From the NCBI RefSeq assembly GCF_015356865.1, contig NZ_JAAFZA010000051.1:1-54452 (forward strand): a DNA stretch of 54,452 nt. The letters run 5' to 3'. This DNA comes from Catenulispora pinisilvae. GTDB lineage: Bacteria; Actinomycetota; Actinomycetes; Streptomycetales; Catenulisporaceae. The position numbers and the translations under genes were made by a program. Positions 45,391 to 53,270 of the stretch are shown piece after piece. Below the pieces are notes generated by a model. It did not search any database, was not told where the DNA came from, and saw nothing but the letters and a program-made list of their open reading frames with translations. Each line of letters opens with the position of its first letter. The first letter of the stretch is position 1.

Positions 45391-46296
45391 TCAGCCGAGC
45401 TGACCTGCGGCGGCCACCCCGCTGGCGGTCAGCATCGCGCGCCAGTCCGCCATCTCCGGGATCCCGGCCTCGGCCCAGCGGTCGTGCCCGAGCACGCTGT
45501 ACTTCGGGCGCTCCGCGGGCCGCACGTACTTGTCCGAGGTGGTCGGCCGGACCCGCTCGGGGTCCAGCCCGGCCTCCTCGAACACCGCGCGGGCCAGCCC
45601 GAACCAGGTCGTCTGGCCGGCGGCGGTGCCGTGGTAGATCCCGGCCGGGGCCCCCGACGCCAGTCCCAGCGCGATCAGCTGCCCGGCCAGGGCGCCGGTC
45701 CAGGTCGGCTGCCCGGCCTGGTCGTCGACCACGTCCAGGGTCTCCCGCTCGCCGGCCAGCCGGAGCATCGTGCGCACGAAGTTCGCGCCGTGCGCACCGT
45801 AGAGCCAGGCGGTCCGGACCACGTAGCCGGTCTCCGGCAGCACCGCGAGCACGGCCTGCTCGCCGACCAGCTTGGAGCGGCCGTAGGCGTTGATCGGGTC
45901 GGTCGGCGCGTATTCGGCGTAGGGGGCGGTGCCCTTGCCGTCGAAGACGTAGTCGGTCGAGACGGTGATGAGCCGGGCCCCGCCGGCCGCGCAGGCCGAG
46001 GCCAGGCTGCTGACGCCGCCGCCGTTGACCGCCGTGGCCTGGGCCTCGTGGGTCTCGGCACCGTCGACGTCGGTCCAGGCCGCGGCGTTCACCACGATGT
46101 CGTGGCCGTCGACCGCGGCGGTCACCGCGGCGGCGTCGGTGACGTCCAGCTCGGCCCGGGTCAGCGCGGTCACCTGCGCGGCCGGCTCGGCCTTCAGCAG
46201 GGCCACCAGGTCCGCGCCGAGCTGGCCGCCGGCCCCGGTCACCAGCCAGCGCCGCGGCGCCTCGCGCCCCGGCACGATGACGATCGGGCGGCTCAC
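45391..46296 (-). CDS. rmlD: dTDP-4-dehydrorhamnose reductase
   Basis: A 301-residue RmlD/RfbD. After an unusual N-terminal stretch of about 15 residues ([15 protein letters not shown]) comes WLVTGAGGQLG for NADPH, then NAAAWTDVDGAE, STDYVFDGKG and the catalytic Tyr-x3-Lys in INAYGRSKLVGE. It performs the last step of dTDP-L-rhamnose synthesis. GTG 46296 overlaps the rmlB stop (GTGA), so rmlB and rmlD are translationally coupled. An internal start nearer the Rossmann motif cannot be ruled out. rmlA and rmlC lie divergently across the rmlB promoter. Confidence 0.95.
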   Translation of the reverse strand: MSRPIVIVPGREAPRRWLVTGAGGQLGADLVALLKAEPAAQVTALTRAELDVTDAAAVTAAVDGHDIVVNAAAWTDVDGAETHEAQATAVNGGGVSSLASACAAGGARLITVSTDYVFDGKGTAPYAEYAPTDPINAYGRSKLVGEQAVLAVLPETGYVVRTAWLYGAHGANFVRTMLRLAGERETLDVVDDQAGQPTWTGALAGQLIALGLASGAPAGIYHGTAAGQTTWFGLARAVFEEAGLDPERVRPTTSDKYVRPAERPKYSVLGHDRWAEAGIPEMADWRAMLTASGVAAAGQLG

Positions 46297-47378
46297 CGGG
46301 CCGCGCTCCCCGACTCCGACCCCGACGCCGTCCCCGACGCCGCGTTCCCAGCCGCCGCGTTCCCAGCCGCCGAGTTCGCAGCCGCCGCGTCCTGCCCGGC
46401 GCTCTCCAAAGCCGCCTTCGCCTTCAACGGCTCCCACCACGCGCGGTTGTTCTTGTACCAGTCGATGGTCTGCGCGATGCCCTCGTCGAAACTCACCCGC
46501 GGCTCGTAGCCGAGCTCGGCCCGGATCTTGTCGATGGACAGCGAATAACGCCGGTCGTGGCCCTTGCGGTCCTCGACCGTGCGCACCGAGGACCAGTCCT
46601 TGCCGGTGGCGTCCAGCATCAGCTGCACCAGGTCCTTGTTGCTCAGCTCGGTGCCGCCGCCGATGTTGTAGACCTCGCCGGCCCGGCCCTGGCGCAGCGC
46701 CAGGTCGATGCCGCGGCAGTGGTCGGAGACGTGCAGCCAGTCGCGGATGTTGGCGCCGTCGCCGTAGAGCGCGACGGTGCCGCCGTCGATCAGGTTGGTC
46801 ACCGACAGCGGGATCATCTTCTCCGGGAACTGGTAGTGCCCGTAGTTGTTGGAGCAGCGGGTGACGACCACGTCCATCTTGTGCGTGCGGTGGTAGGCCA
46901 GCACCAGCAGGTCCGAGCCGGCCTTGGAGGCCGAGTACGCCGAGTTCGGCGCCAGCGGCCATTCCTCGGTCCAGGAGCCCTCATCGATGGAGCCGTAGAC
47001 CTCGTCGGTGGAGACGTGCACGAACCGGCCCACGTTGTGCTTGCGCGCGGCGTCCAGCAGCACCTGCGTGCCGACCACGTTGGTGGTCACGAACGGGCCG
47101 GCGCCCAGGATCGAGCGGTCCACGTGCGACTCGGCGGCGAAGTGCACGACGGCGTCGTGCCCGGCCATGACGGCGTCCACGACCTCCGCGTCCCGGATGT
47201 CGCCGCGCCGGAAGGCGAAGCGTGGATCGTCGCGTACGGGCTCGAGGTTGGCCTCGACCCCCGAATAGGTCAGCGCGTCCAGCACCGTCACCGAATCGGC
47301 GGAGCCGGGCCGGGACAGGAGCTGGCGGACATACTCAGAGCCGATGAACCCGGCACCGCCGGTGACAAGAATCCTCAC
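46293..47378 (-). CDS. rmlB: dTDP-glucose 4,6-dehydratase
   Basis: A 361-residue extended [19 protein letters not shown] binds [15 protein letters not shown] and [10 protein letters not shown] carry catalytic Asp/Glu neighbours, and [11 protein letters not shown] the Tyr-x3-Lys pair. [15 protein letters not shown] and [12 protein letters not shown] are RmlB signatures. It converts dTDP-glucose to dTDP-4-keto-6-deoxyglucose. The C-terminal 30 residues are an Ala/Gly/Ser/Asn repeat tail from a 15-bp DNA repeat, absent from typical RmlB. The GTG start lies 7 nt after a TAGCAT -10 box, so the mRNA is probably leaderless. Confidence 0.96.
   Translation of the reverse strand: MRILVTGGAGFIGSEYVRQLLSRPGSADSVTVLDALTYSGVEANLEPVRDDPRFAFRRGDIRDAEVVDAVMAGHDAVVHFAAESHVDRSILGAGPFVTTNVVGTQVLLDAARKHNVGRFVHVSTDEVYGSIDEGSWTEEWPLAPNSAYSASKAGSDLLVLAYHRTHKMDVVVTRCSNNYGHYQFPEKMIPLSVTNLIDGGTVALYGDGANIRDWLHVSDHCRGIDLALRQGRAGEVYNIGGGTELSNKDLVQLMLDATGKDWSSVRTVEDRKGHDRRYSLSIDKIRAELGYEPRVSFDEGIAQTIDWYKNNRAWWEPLKAKAALESAGQDAAAANSAAGNAAAGNAASGTASGSESGSAAR
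46343..46387. repeat. 15-bp in-frame repeat in the rmlB 3' end
   Basis: CGTTCCCAGCCGCCG occurs at 46343 and 46358 (identical) and 46373 (two mismatches). On the coding strand it yields a repeating Ala-Ala-Gly-Asn-Ala unit in the RmlB tail. A length-variable slippage tract is plausible. Confidence 0.8.
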
Positions 47379-47385
47379 CTGCGCG

Positions 47386-47391
47386 ATGCTA
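47386..47391 (-). promoter_or_regulatory. rmlB -10 box TAGCAT (leaderless start)
   Basis: On the minus strand TAGCAT ends 7 nt before the GTG start of rmlB, which would put the first transcribed base at or beside the start codon. The -35 region is not clear. Confidence 0.55.
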
Positions 47392-47466
47392 CCGGCCGTT
47401 CCTCAATCCCACTTCCCAGCAGCTGGCCGAACCGGCGACCAGAGCGGCGACCAGAGGAAGCGCCGT

Positions 47467-47472
47467 TAGAGT
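47467..47472 (+). promoter_or_regulatory. rmlA -10 box TAGAGT (leaderless start)
   Basis: TAGAGT ends 7 nt before ATG 47480 of rmlA, and no ribosome site lies between. It is back to back with the rmlB promoter in a 101-bp region, so one regulator could control both arms. Confidence 0.55.
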
Positions 47473-47479
47473 AGCCAGC

Positions 47480-48349
47480 ATGCGTGGGATCATCCTGGCC
47501 GGCGGGACCGGCTCACGGCTGTGGCCGATCACCAAGGGCGTGTCCAAACAGCTCATGCCGGTCTTCGACAAGCCGATGATCTACTACCCGCTCTCCACGC
47601 TGGTGATGGCGGGCATCTACGAGATCCTGGTGATCACCACCCCCGAGGACCAGGTGCAGTTCCAGCGGCTGCTCGGCGACGGCTCCCAGTGGGGCCTGGA
47701 TCTGAGCTACGTCGCCCAGGAACGCCCCGACGGCCTGGCCCAGGCCTTCATCCTCGGCGAGGAGTTCATCGACGGCGACTCGGTGGCCCTGGTGCTCGGC
47801 GACAACATCTTCCACGGCGTGGGCCTGGGCCGGCAGCTGCGCACCCTCACCGAGCCGGCCGGCGGTGTGGTCTTCGCCTACCAGGTGGCCAACCCGCGCG
47901 AGTACGGCGTGGTGGAGTTCGACGAGACCGGCCACGCCGTCTCGATCGAGGAGAAGCCGGACAAGCCCAAGTCCCGCTTCGCGATCCCGGGTCTGTACTT
48001 CTACGACAACCAGGTCGTGGAGATCGCCCGGCACCTCAAGCCCAGCGCCCGCGGCGAGCTGGAGATCACCGGCGTCAACGTCGAGTACCTGAACCGCGGC
48101 CAGTTGCAGGTGCAGGTGCTGGAGCGGGGCACCGCCTGGCTCGACACCGGCACCTTCGACTCCCTCGTCCAGGCCGCCGAATACGTGCGCGTCATAGAAC
48201 AACGACAGGGGTACAAGGTCGGCTGCGTCGAGGAAGTGGCGTGGCGCTCGGGTTTCATCGACGACCGGCAGCTGGCGGCGCTGGCCGAGCCGCTGTGCAA
48301 GAGCGGCTATGGCGAGTATCTGCAACACCTGCTCGACCCCGCGATCTGA
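47480..48349 (+). CDS. rmlA: Glucose-1-phosphate thymidylyltransferase
   Basis: A 289-residue RmlA of normal length. [20 protein letters not shown] contains the nucleotide-binding signature and catalytic Arg, followed by [24 protein letters not shown] (metal-binding Asp), [16 protein letters not shown] and [12 protein letters not shown]. It makes dTDP-glucose from dTTP and glucose-1-phosphate, the entry to dTDP-L-rhamnose, and is usually inhibited by the end product. It is divergent from rmlB-rmlD; rmlC follows on the same strand after 152 bp. Confidence 0.97.
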   Translation: MRGIILAGGTGSRLWPITKGVSKQLMPVFDKPMIYYPLSTLVMAGIYEILVITTPEDQVQFQRLLGDGSQWGLDLSYVAQERPDGLAQAFILGEEFIDGDSVALVLGDNIFHGVGLGRQLRTLTEPAGGVVFAYQVANPREYGVVEFDETGHAVSIEEKPDKPKSRFAIPGLYFYDNQVVEIARHLKPSARGELEITGVNVEYLNRGQLQVQVLERGTAWLDTGTFDSLVQAAEYVRVIEQRQGYKVGCVEEVAWRSGFIDDRQLAALAEPLCKSGYGEYLQHLLDPAI

Positions 48350-48354
48350 CCCGC

Positions 48355-48481
48355 GCACGTCATTTCCCCGAGCACGTCATTTCGTCGGCGCGGACCTTCA
48401 CCGGCACCCGCGCCGACCTCCTCTGGCCGACCTCCTCTGACCGACCCTGCCTGACCGACATCCTCCGACCGACTCCTACCG
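48355..48481. repeat. Direct repeats and 14-bp tandem array between rmlA and rmlC
   Basis: GCACGTCATTTC occurs at 48355-48366 and 48372-48383. Then GCCGACCTCCTCTG is repeated perfectly at 48412 and 48426, followed by three degenerate 14-bp copies beginning ACCGAC at 48440, 48454 and 48468. Five units end 20 bp before the rmlC start, so the array fills the likely rmlC leader or promoter. Confidence 0.8.
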
Positions 48482-48501
48482 GAAACGAGAGCGCACCCCG
48501 C

Positions 48502-49104
48502 ATGGACGTCGCCCCCCTGTCGATCGCCGGCGCCTGGGAGATCACCCCGCAGCTCCACGGCGACCCCCGCGGCCTGTTCACCGAGTGGTACCGCTTCGAC
48601 CAGCTCGCCGAAGCCGTCGGCCACCCCCTGGACCTGAGGCAGGGCAACCTGTCGGTGTCGGCGGCCGGCGTCGTGCGCGGCGTCCACTTCGCCGACGTCC
48701 CCCCGGGCCAGGCGAAGTACGTCACCTGCACCCGCGGCGCGGTCCTGGACGTGATCGCCGACATCCGCGTCGGCTCCCCGACCTTCGGCCAGTGGCAGGG
48801 CGTCCGCCTCGACGAGCAGACCCGCAGGGCCGTCTACATCGCCGAAGGCCTGGGCCACGGCTTCGCGGCCCTCACCGACGACGCGACCCTGACGTACCTG
48901 TGCTCGGCGACGTACAGCCCCGGCCACGAACACGGGGTGTACCCGCTGGACGCGGAGCTCGGCATCGACTGGCAGGTCGAGGTACCGCAGCTGTCGGAGC
49001 GGGACACGAAGTCGCCCTCGCTGTCGGAGGCCCGGGACAGCGGCCTGCTGCCGGACTACGCGGCATGCGTGGGATACACGGAGAGCCTGCGGCAGCGCGG
49101 TTAG
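48502..49104 (+). CDS. rmlC: dTDP-4-dehydrorhamnose 3,5-epimerase
   Basis: A 200-residue cupin of normal RmlC length. RGLFTEWYR, QGNLSVSAAGVVRGVHFAD (catalytic His62), IADIRVGSPTFGQWQGVRLD, GLGHGFAAL and TYLCSATYSPGHEHGVYPLD are in family order. It epimerises C3 and C5 of dTDP-4-keto-6-deoxyglucose. The ATG at 48502 starts the family domain; no strong ribosome site is present and the upstream 14-bp repeat array is unusual. It converges on the next gene with 3 bp between stops. Confidence 0.95.
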   Translation: MDVAPLSIAGAWEITPQLHGDPRGLFTEWYRFDQLAEAVGHPLDLRQGNLSVSAAGVVRGVHFADVPPGQAKYVTCTRGAVLDVIADIRVGSPTFGQWQGVRLDEQTRRAVYIAEGLGHGFAALTDDATLTYLCSATYSPGHEHGVYPLDAELGIDWQVEVPQLSERDTKSPSLSEARDSGLLPDYAACVGYTESLRQRG

Positions 49105-49107
49105 CCG

Positions 49108-49542
49108 CTAGCCCAGGGCGGCGACAACCACGCCGCCGATGACGATCGCCAAGAAGACGCCGCCGAAGACGGCCAGCAAAGCCTTGTTCGACATGGACCC
49201 GTGCCCCGGAACCACCCCGGGGCGCAGGTTGTAGACGGGCAACGGCTCCGCCTTGTGCTGCGCCACCAGATACGCGTGCGGCGTCATCTTGGCACCCAGC
49301 TTCTTGCCGATCTTCTCGGCCGCCGCGACGTCATCAGCATCGTGCTGATAGCCACCGCGGTTCAGGATGATGGCGAGCAGCGCGTCGACTTCATCAGCCT
49401 GCGCATCCCCGCCCGCGGCCCACGCGGCAAGCTGCGCGACCGGATAGCCCCAGTCCTCCAGCTTCCCGCGCTTGGCGCCGCCGAGGTTCTTGAGGCGTCG
49501 CAGGACCTCGCCGCCGGTGGCCTCCGGCCGAGTCGGGTTCAA
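49108..49542 (-). CDS. Hypothetical tail-anchored membrane protein
   Basis: A 144-residue protein not recognised as a named family. Residues 1-115 are soluble and mostly helical, with two blocks around AKRGKLEDWGYPVAQLAAW and DAADDVAAAEKIGKKLGA-like charged stretches, then LPVYNLRPGVVPGHG. A single hydrophobic helix (about 121-143) closes the protein, so it should be anchored with its N-terminus in the cytoplasm. It follows the WXG100-like gene on the same strand after 99 bp with a hairpin between, so a functional link is possible but unproven. Confidence 0.7.
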   Translation of the reverse strand: MNPTRPEATGGEVLRRLKNLGGAKRGKLEDWGYPVAQLAAWAAGGDAQADEVDALLAIILNRGGYQHDADDVAAAEKIGKKLGAKMTPHAYLVAQHKAEPLPVYNLRPGVVPGHGSMSNKALLAVFGGVFLAIVIGGVVVAALG

Positions 49543-49572
49543 CGCTCTGCTCCTGCTCTCAACCCAGCGAAA

Positions 49573-49598
49573 CGGGCCCCTCCAAAAGGAGAGGCCCG
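49573..49598 (-). terminator. Terminator hairpin after the WXG100-like gene
   Basis: CGGGCCCCTCC (49573-49583) and GGAGAGGCCCG (49588-49598) pair with one mismatch around AAAA, 43 bp downstream of the WXG100-like stop. It may limit read-through into the tail-anchored protein gene. Confidence 0.7.
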
Positions 49599-49641
49599 CC
49601 GGACGCTCACACCCGACCCGCCGTGCGGGCCGAGCGGAGGG

Positions 49642-49941
49642 TCACTTGCCCTTGATCGCCTGGGCCAGCGAGGTGTCGGTGTGCTCCAGCTGGTCGGCAG
49701 CCTGGTTCAGGTAGTTGACCATGCCGGTCATACCGCTGATCATCTGCGTCGCGCCCTTGGTGAAGTCGGAGTACGACGCGTCGAAGGCCTTCGACGCCTG
49801 GTCGGTGACGAAGCCGGACTGCACCAGGTTGGAGACCAGAGCCTGCGCCTGGCGCAGGGTGTCTTCCAGCTGCTGCTCGAAGTGCGTCAGCTGACCGGCA
49901 ACGGTGTGCATCTCGCCATAGGTGACATTCAAGTTCGCCAT
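49642..49941 (-). CDS. WXG100-like type VII secretion family protein
   Basis: A 99-residue all-helical protein with the size and helix-turn-helix layout of WXG100 proteins: NLNVTYGEMHTVAGQL, a turn around residue 46, then DQASKAFDASYSDFTKGATQMISGM. The turn reads LVQSGFVTD, so the Trp of Trp-x-Gly is missing and SGF stands there. AGGGGAG precedes ATG 49941; a longer open frame lies upstream but without a better start. No EccC, EccB or EccD gene is in the window, so secretion by a distant ESX system is an inference. Confidence 0.82.
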   Translation of the reverse strand: MANLNVTYGEMHTVAGQLTHFEQQLEDTLRQAQALVSNLVQSGFVTDQASKAFDASYSDFTKGATQMISGMTGMVNYLNQAADQLEHTDTSLAQAIKGK

Positions 49942-50106
49942 ATCGGGCTCCCCTAAGTTTCGTGCGTCCGCCTGCCGGACGCGTCCCCAGCCGGTCAGCG
50001 ATTGCTTCCAGCCCCGTGTGAACACCTCAGAGACTGCCAGCCCCGGCCACCGGTTGGCAACCACCCTTAAGGCCCTCACCAGCGGTTTCCCTGAAATTAC
50101 GCCCCG

Positions 50107-51429
50107 TTATGCCGGAATTGCCACACCATCTGTAACCGGTTCCGGGGAGCCCTCCCCATGCCCGTTGAGCTGGGAAGAGAGCCGTTCGCGGTCCAATGCG
50201 TCCTCCCAGCCGGCGATGACGATGGTGCCGACGGCCGTTCCGCACAGGTTTGTCAGGGCTCTGCACTCGCTCATGAACTTGTCGATGCCGAAGATCAGCA
50301 TGATCCCGGCGACCGGGATGGTGCCGACCGTGGACAGCGTCGCGGCCAGCACGATGAACCCGCTGCCGGTGACGCCGGCCGCGCCCTTCGAGGTCAGGAG
50401 CAGGACGCCGAGGATCGTCACCTGCTGGGCCAGCGACAGGTGCACGTCCAGCGCCTGCGCGACGTACAGCGCGCCGAGCGTCAGGTAGATGCAGGTGCCG
50501 TCCAGGTTGAACGAGTACCCGGCCGGCACGGTCAGCCCGACCACGTCCCGCCGCACCCCGGCCTGCTCCAACTTGTCCATGATCCGCGGCAGCACGGTCT
50601 CGCTGGAGGAGGTGCCGAGCACCACCAGCAGCTCCGGCGCGATGTAGCGCACCAGCTTGAAGATGTTGACCTGCTGGGTCAGGCCGACCGCGCCGAGCAC
50701 CACGATGACGAACAGCGCCGAGGTCCCGTAGAACACCGCCATCAGCTTGCCCAGGCTGGTCAGCGTGTGCAGCCCGTACTTCCCGACGGTGAACGACATC
50801 GCGCCGAACGCGCCGACGGGGGCGGCGTACATGACGATCCCCAGCACCTTGAACAGCACCTTGCCGACCACCTCGATGCCGCGGGCCACCGGCTCGGCCG
50901 GCGCGCCGACCAGCTTGATCGCCACCGCCACCAGCACCGCGATCACCAGCACCTGCAACACGCTGCCGGTGCTGAACGCGCCGACGATGCTGTTCGGCAC
51001 CATGTCGGTCAGGTAGTGCCAGGCGGACTGGGTCTGCCCGGTCTTGATGTAGTCCGCGGCCGCGCCGGTGGCCTTGGGCACCTTGGCGTGCACCCCGGCC
51101 CCGGGCCGCAGCACGTCCATCACCAGCAGCCCGATCGCCAGCGCGACCGTGGACAGCACCTCGAAGTAGATCAGGGACTTGATCCCGACCCGGCCCACCT
51201 CGCGCAGTTTGCCGACGCCGGCGATCCCGGTCACCACGGTCACGAACACCACCGGGGTGATGACCATCCGGATCAGGTTCACGAAGCTGTCGCCGAGCGG
51301 CTGGAGCTGGGTGGCCACCCCGGGCGCGGCGGCGCCGAGCCCGATGCCGGCGGCGATCCCGACCAGGACCCAGAAGTAGAGCTGCCGGTACCAGCGGCTG
51401 CGGGTCGGCGGCGGTGAGGTTTCGGACAT
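50107..51429 (-). CDS. dctA: C4-dicarboxylate:cation symporter (DctA-type DAACS)
   Basis: A 440-residue transporter with eight hydrophobic helices and two hairpin loops. LIRMVITPVVFVTVVTGIAG, LGTSSSETVLPRIMDKLE (the Ser-rich re-entrant loop), GYSFNLDGTCIYLTL and NLCGTAVGTIVIA (substrate- and cation-binding) are family signatures. It imports succinate, fumarate or malate with Na+ or H+. It is divergent from a CitA/DcuS-type sensor gene, the usual regulator of such transporters, with a 9-bp-period repeat in the shared promoter region. The C-terminal 40 residues are hydrophilic. Confidence 0.93.
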   Translation of the reverse strand: MSETSPPPTRSRWYRQLYFWVLVGIAAGIGLGAAAPGVATQLQPLGDSFVNLIRMVITPVVFVTVVTGIAGVGKLREVGRVGIKSLIYFEVLSTVALAIGLLVMDVLRPGAGVHAKVPKATGAAADYIKTGQTQSAWHYLTDMVPNSIVGAFSTGSVLQVLVIAVLVAVAIKLVGAPAEPVARGIEVVGKVLFKVLGIVMYAAPVGAFGAMSFTVGKYGLHTLTSLGKLMAVFYGTSALFVIVVLGAVGLTQQVNIFKLVRYIAPELLVVLGTSSSETVLPRIMDKLEQAGVRRDVVGLTVPAGYSFNLDGTCIYLTLGALYVAQALDVHLSLAQQVTILGVLLLTSKGAAGVTGSGFIVLAATLSTVGTIPVAGIMLIFGIDKFMSECRALTNLCGTAVGTIVIAGWEDALDRERLSSQLNGHGEGSPEPVTDGVAIPA

Positions 51430-51517
51430 GGGTCGCTCCCCTGAACACGGCTGTGAACGGCCGGGGCGGATGACGGACGCCGTTCACTGTGGGGCAGGTC
51501 ACAGATCACGTTCGCGG

Positions 51518-51536
51518 TTACGCGCATTACGCGCAT
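51518..51536. promoter_or_regulatory. Candidate response-regulator site, TTACGCGCA repeat
   Basis: TTACGCGCAT occurs at 51518-51527 and again at 51527-51536 (period 9 bp), about 90 bp from the dctA start and 80 bp from the sensor-kinase start. Tandem direct repeats in such a divergent region are plausible binding sites for the response regulator encoded at 53267; this is an inference. Confidence 0.4.
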
Positions 51537-51617
51537 GCGAAACACGCGTTGCCCGATCCGCACCTCGGCGCGGCGCTCACCTTGGACGATCACGGATCGT
51601 CGGGGACACTGCGGGGC

Positions 51618-53270
51618 ATGCGTCGCCTCCGGAGCCGGTTCAGCATCGCCACCCAGGTACTGCTCATGCAGTGCGTCCTGGTGCTGCTCCTGACCGGCGC
51701 CGGATCCGTCGCCGCGGTGCTCCAGGCCCGCGCCACCGAGCACGACGGCGCCCGGCGCCAGGTCCTGTCCACCGCCGAAGCGGTCGCCGGCGCGCCGTCC
51801 ACCGTCGCGGCGCTGCACACGGCCGATCCGACCGGCCCGCTGCTGCCGGTGACCACCGCGCTGGAGAAGCAGGCCGGCGTCGACTTCGTCGTGGTGATGA
51901 CCACCGCCGGTATCCGCTTCACGCATCCGAACCCGGCGCTGATCGGCAAGACCTTCGTCGGGCACATCGCGCCGGCGGTGGCCGGCAAGGCGTTCACCGA
52001 GAACTACCGGGGCTCGCTGGGCCCGTCGGTGCGCTCGGTGGTGCCGATCCGCGACCCGCTGGCCGGGAACCGCGTCATCGGCCTGGTCTCGGTCGGCATC
52101 ACCCAGCACCGGCTCAGCGCGTTGTTCGCCCGCCAGCTGCCGATGGTGGTCGGGATATCGGCGGCGGCCTTGGCGCTGGCGGTCCTCGGGGCGTACGCGG
52201 TCGGCCGCCGAGTCCGGCGCCAGACCCGCGGCCTGGGCCCGGTCGCGCTGGCCGAGCTCTACGAGCACCACGACGCCGTCATGCACGCGATGCGCGAGGG
52301 CCTGCTGCTGTTGGACCCGGCCGGGAAACTGATACTGGCCAACGACGAAGCGGTCCGACTGCTGGACCTGCCCGCGGCCCGCGCCGGCCGGACCGCCGCC
52401 GAACTCGGCGTCGACGGCTCGCTCGGCGCGGTCCTGGCCGGCGGCGCCGACGAGACCGACGGCATCCACCTCACTGACAACCGGGTGCTGACGGTCAACC
52501 AGTCCACGGCCCGGCGCGCGGGACGCGACCTCGGCACCGTGGTGACCTTGCGCGACCGCACGGAACTGCAAGCGCTGACCGACGAACTGGCCTCGGTCCG
52601 CGGCTTCGCCGAGGCCCTGCGCGCCTCCAACCACGAGGCCGCGAACCGGCTGCACACCGTCGTGACGCTGATCGAGCTGGACCGGGCCCGCGAGGCCGTA
52701 CGCTTCGCGACCGGCGAGCTGGCGGCCCAGCAACAGCTGGTCGACCGGCTGCTGACCGAGGTCGAGGAACCGGTTCTGGCCGCGCTGGTACTCGGTAAGG
52801 TCGCCCAGGCCCGGGAGCGCGGGATCGAGTTGGGCGTCGGGGAGGTGAGCGCGGTGCGCGAGCTGCCGCTACCGGTGACCGACGCCGTGACGCTGGTCGG
52901 CAACCTGATCGACAACGCGGTGGAGGCGGTCGCCGGACCCGAGGGCCACAGGCCCAAACGGGTCTGGATCGAGCTCTCCGACGACGCCTCGGGCCTGACC
53001 GTCCGCGTCGCCGACACCGGCCCCGGCATCCCGCCGGAGCTGCGCGAGGAGGTGTTCGTGCGCGGATTCACCACCAAGGCCGAGGCCGGGCGCGGGCTGG
53101 GGCTGGCGCTGGTCGCGCAGATCGTGAACCGGCACCACGGCAGCGTCGCGGTGTCCGCGGCGGACGGCGGCGGCGCGGTGTTCGACGTGCACATCCCGAG
53201 GGACAGCCACATTCCGATCGACGTACGCACTGCGGGGGCAGTACGCACTCCGAGGCGGGCCGGCCAGTGA
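51618..53270 (+). CDS. Sensor histidine kinase (CitA/DcuS type)
   Basis: A 550-residue sensor. Helix 1 (about 10-35), an extracytoplasmic PDC/Cache domain (about 40-170) with the CitA/DcuS segment GIRFTHPNPALIGKTFVG and GSLGPSVRSVVPIRD, helix 2 (about 173-197), a PAS domain (about 215-310), then the phospho-acceptor His339 in SNHEAANRLHTV and an ATPase domain with DNAVEAV, DTGPGIP and GRGLGLALV. It should detect a di- or tricarboxylate outside the cell. The start follows CGGGGA. Its stop overlaps the response regulator start (GTGA). Confidence 0.93.
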   Translation: MRRLRSRFSIATQVLLMQCVLVLLLTGAGSVAAVLQARATEHDGARRQVLSTAEAVAGAPSTVAALHTADPTGPLLPVTTALEKQAGVDFVVVMTTAGIRFTHPNPALIGKTFVGHIAPAVAGKAFTENYRGSLGPSVRSVVPIRDPLAGNRVIGLVSVGITQHRLSALFARQLPMVVGISAAALALAVLGAYAVGRRVRRQTRGLGPVALAELYEHHDAVMHAMREGLLLLDPAGKLILANDEAVRLLDLPAARAGRTAAELGVDGSLGAVLAGGADETDGIHLTDNRVLTVNQSTARRAGRDLGTVVTLRDRTELQALTDELASVRGFAEALRASNHEAANRLHTVVTLIELDRAREAVRFATGELAAQQQLVDRLLTEVEEPVLAALVLGKVAQARERGIELGVGEVSAVRELPLPVTDAVTLVGNLIDNAVEAVAGPEGHRPKRVWIELSDDASGLTVRVADTGPGIPPELREEVFVRGFTTKAEAGRGLGLALVAQIVNRHHGSVAVSAADGGGAVFDVHIPRDSHIPIDVRTAGAVRTPRRAGQ

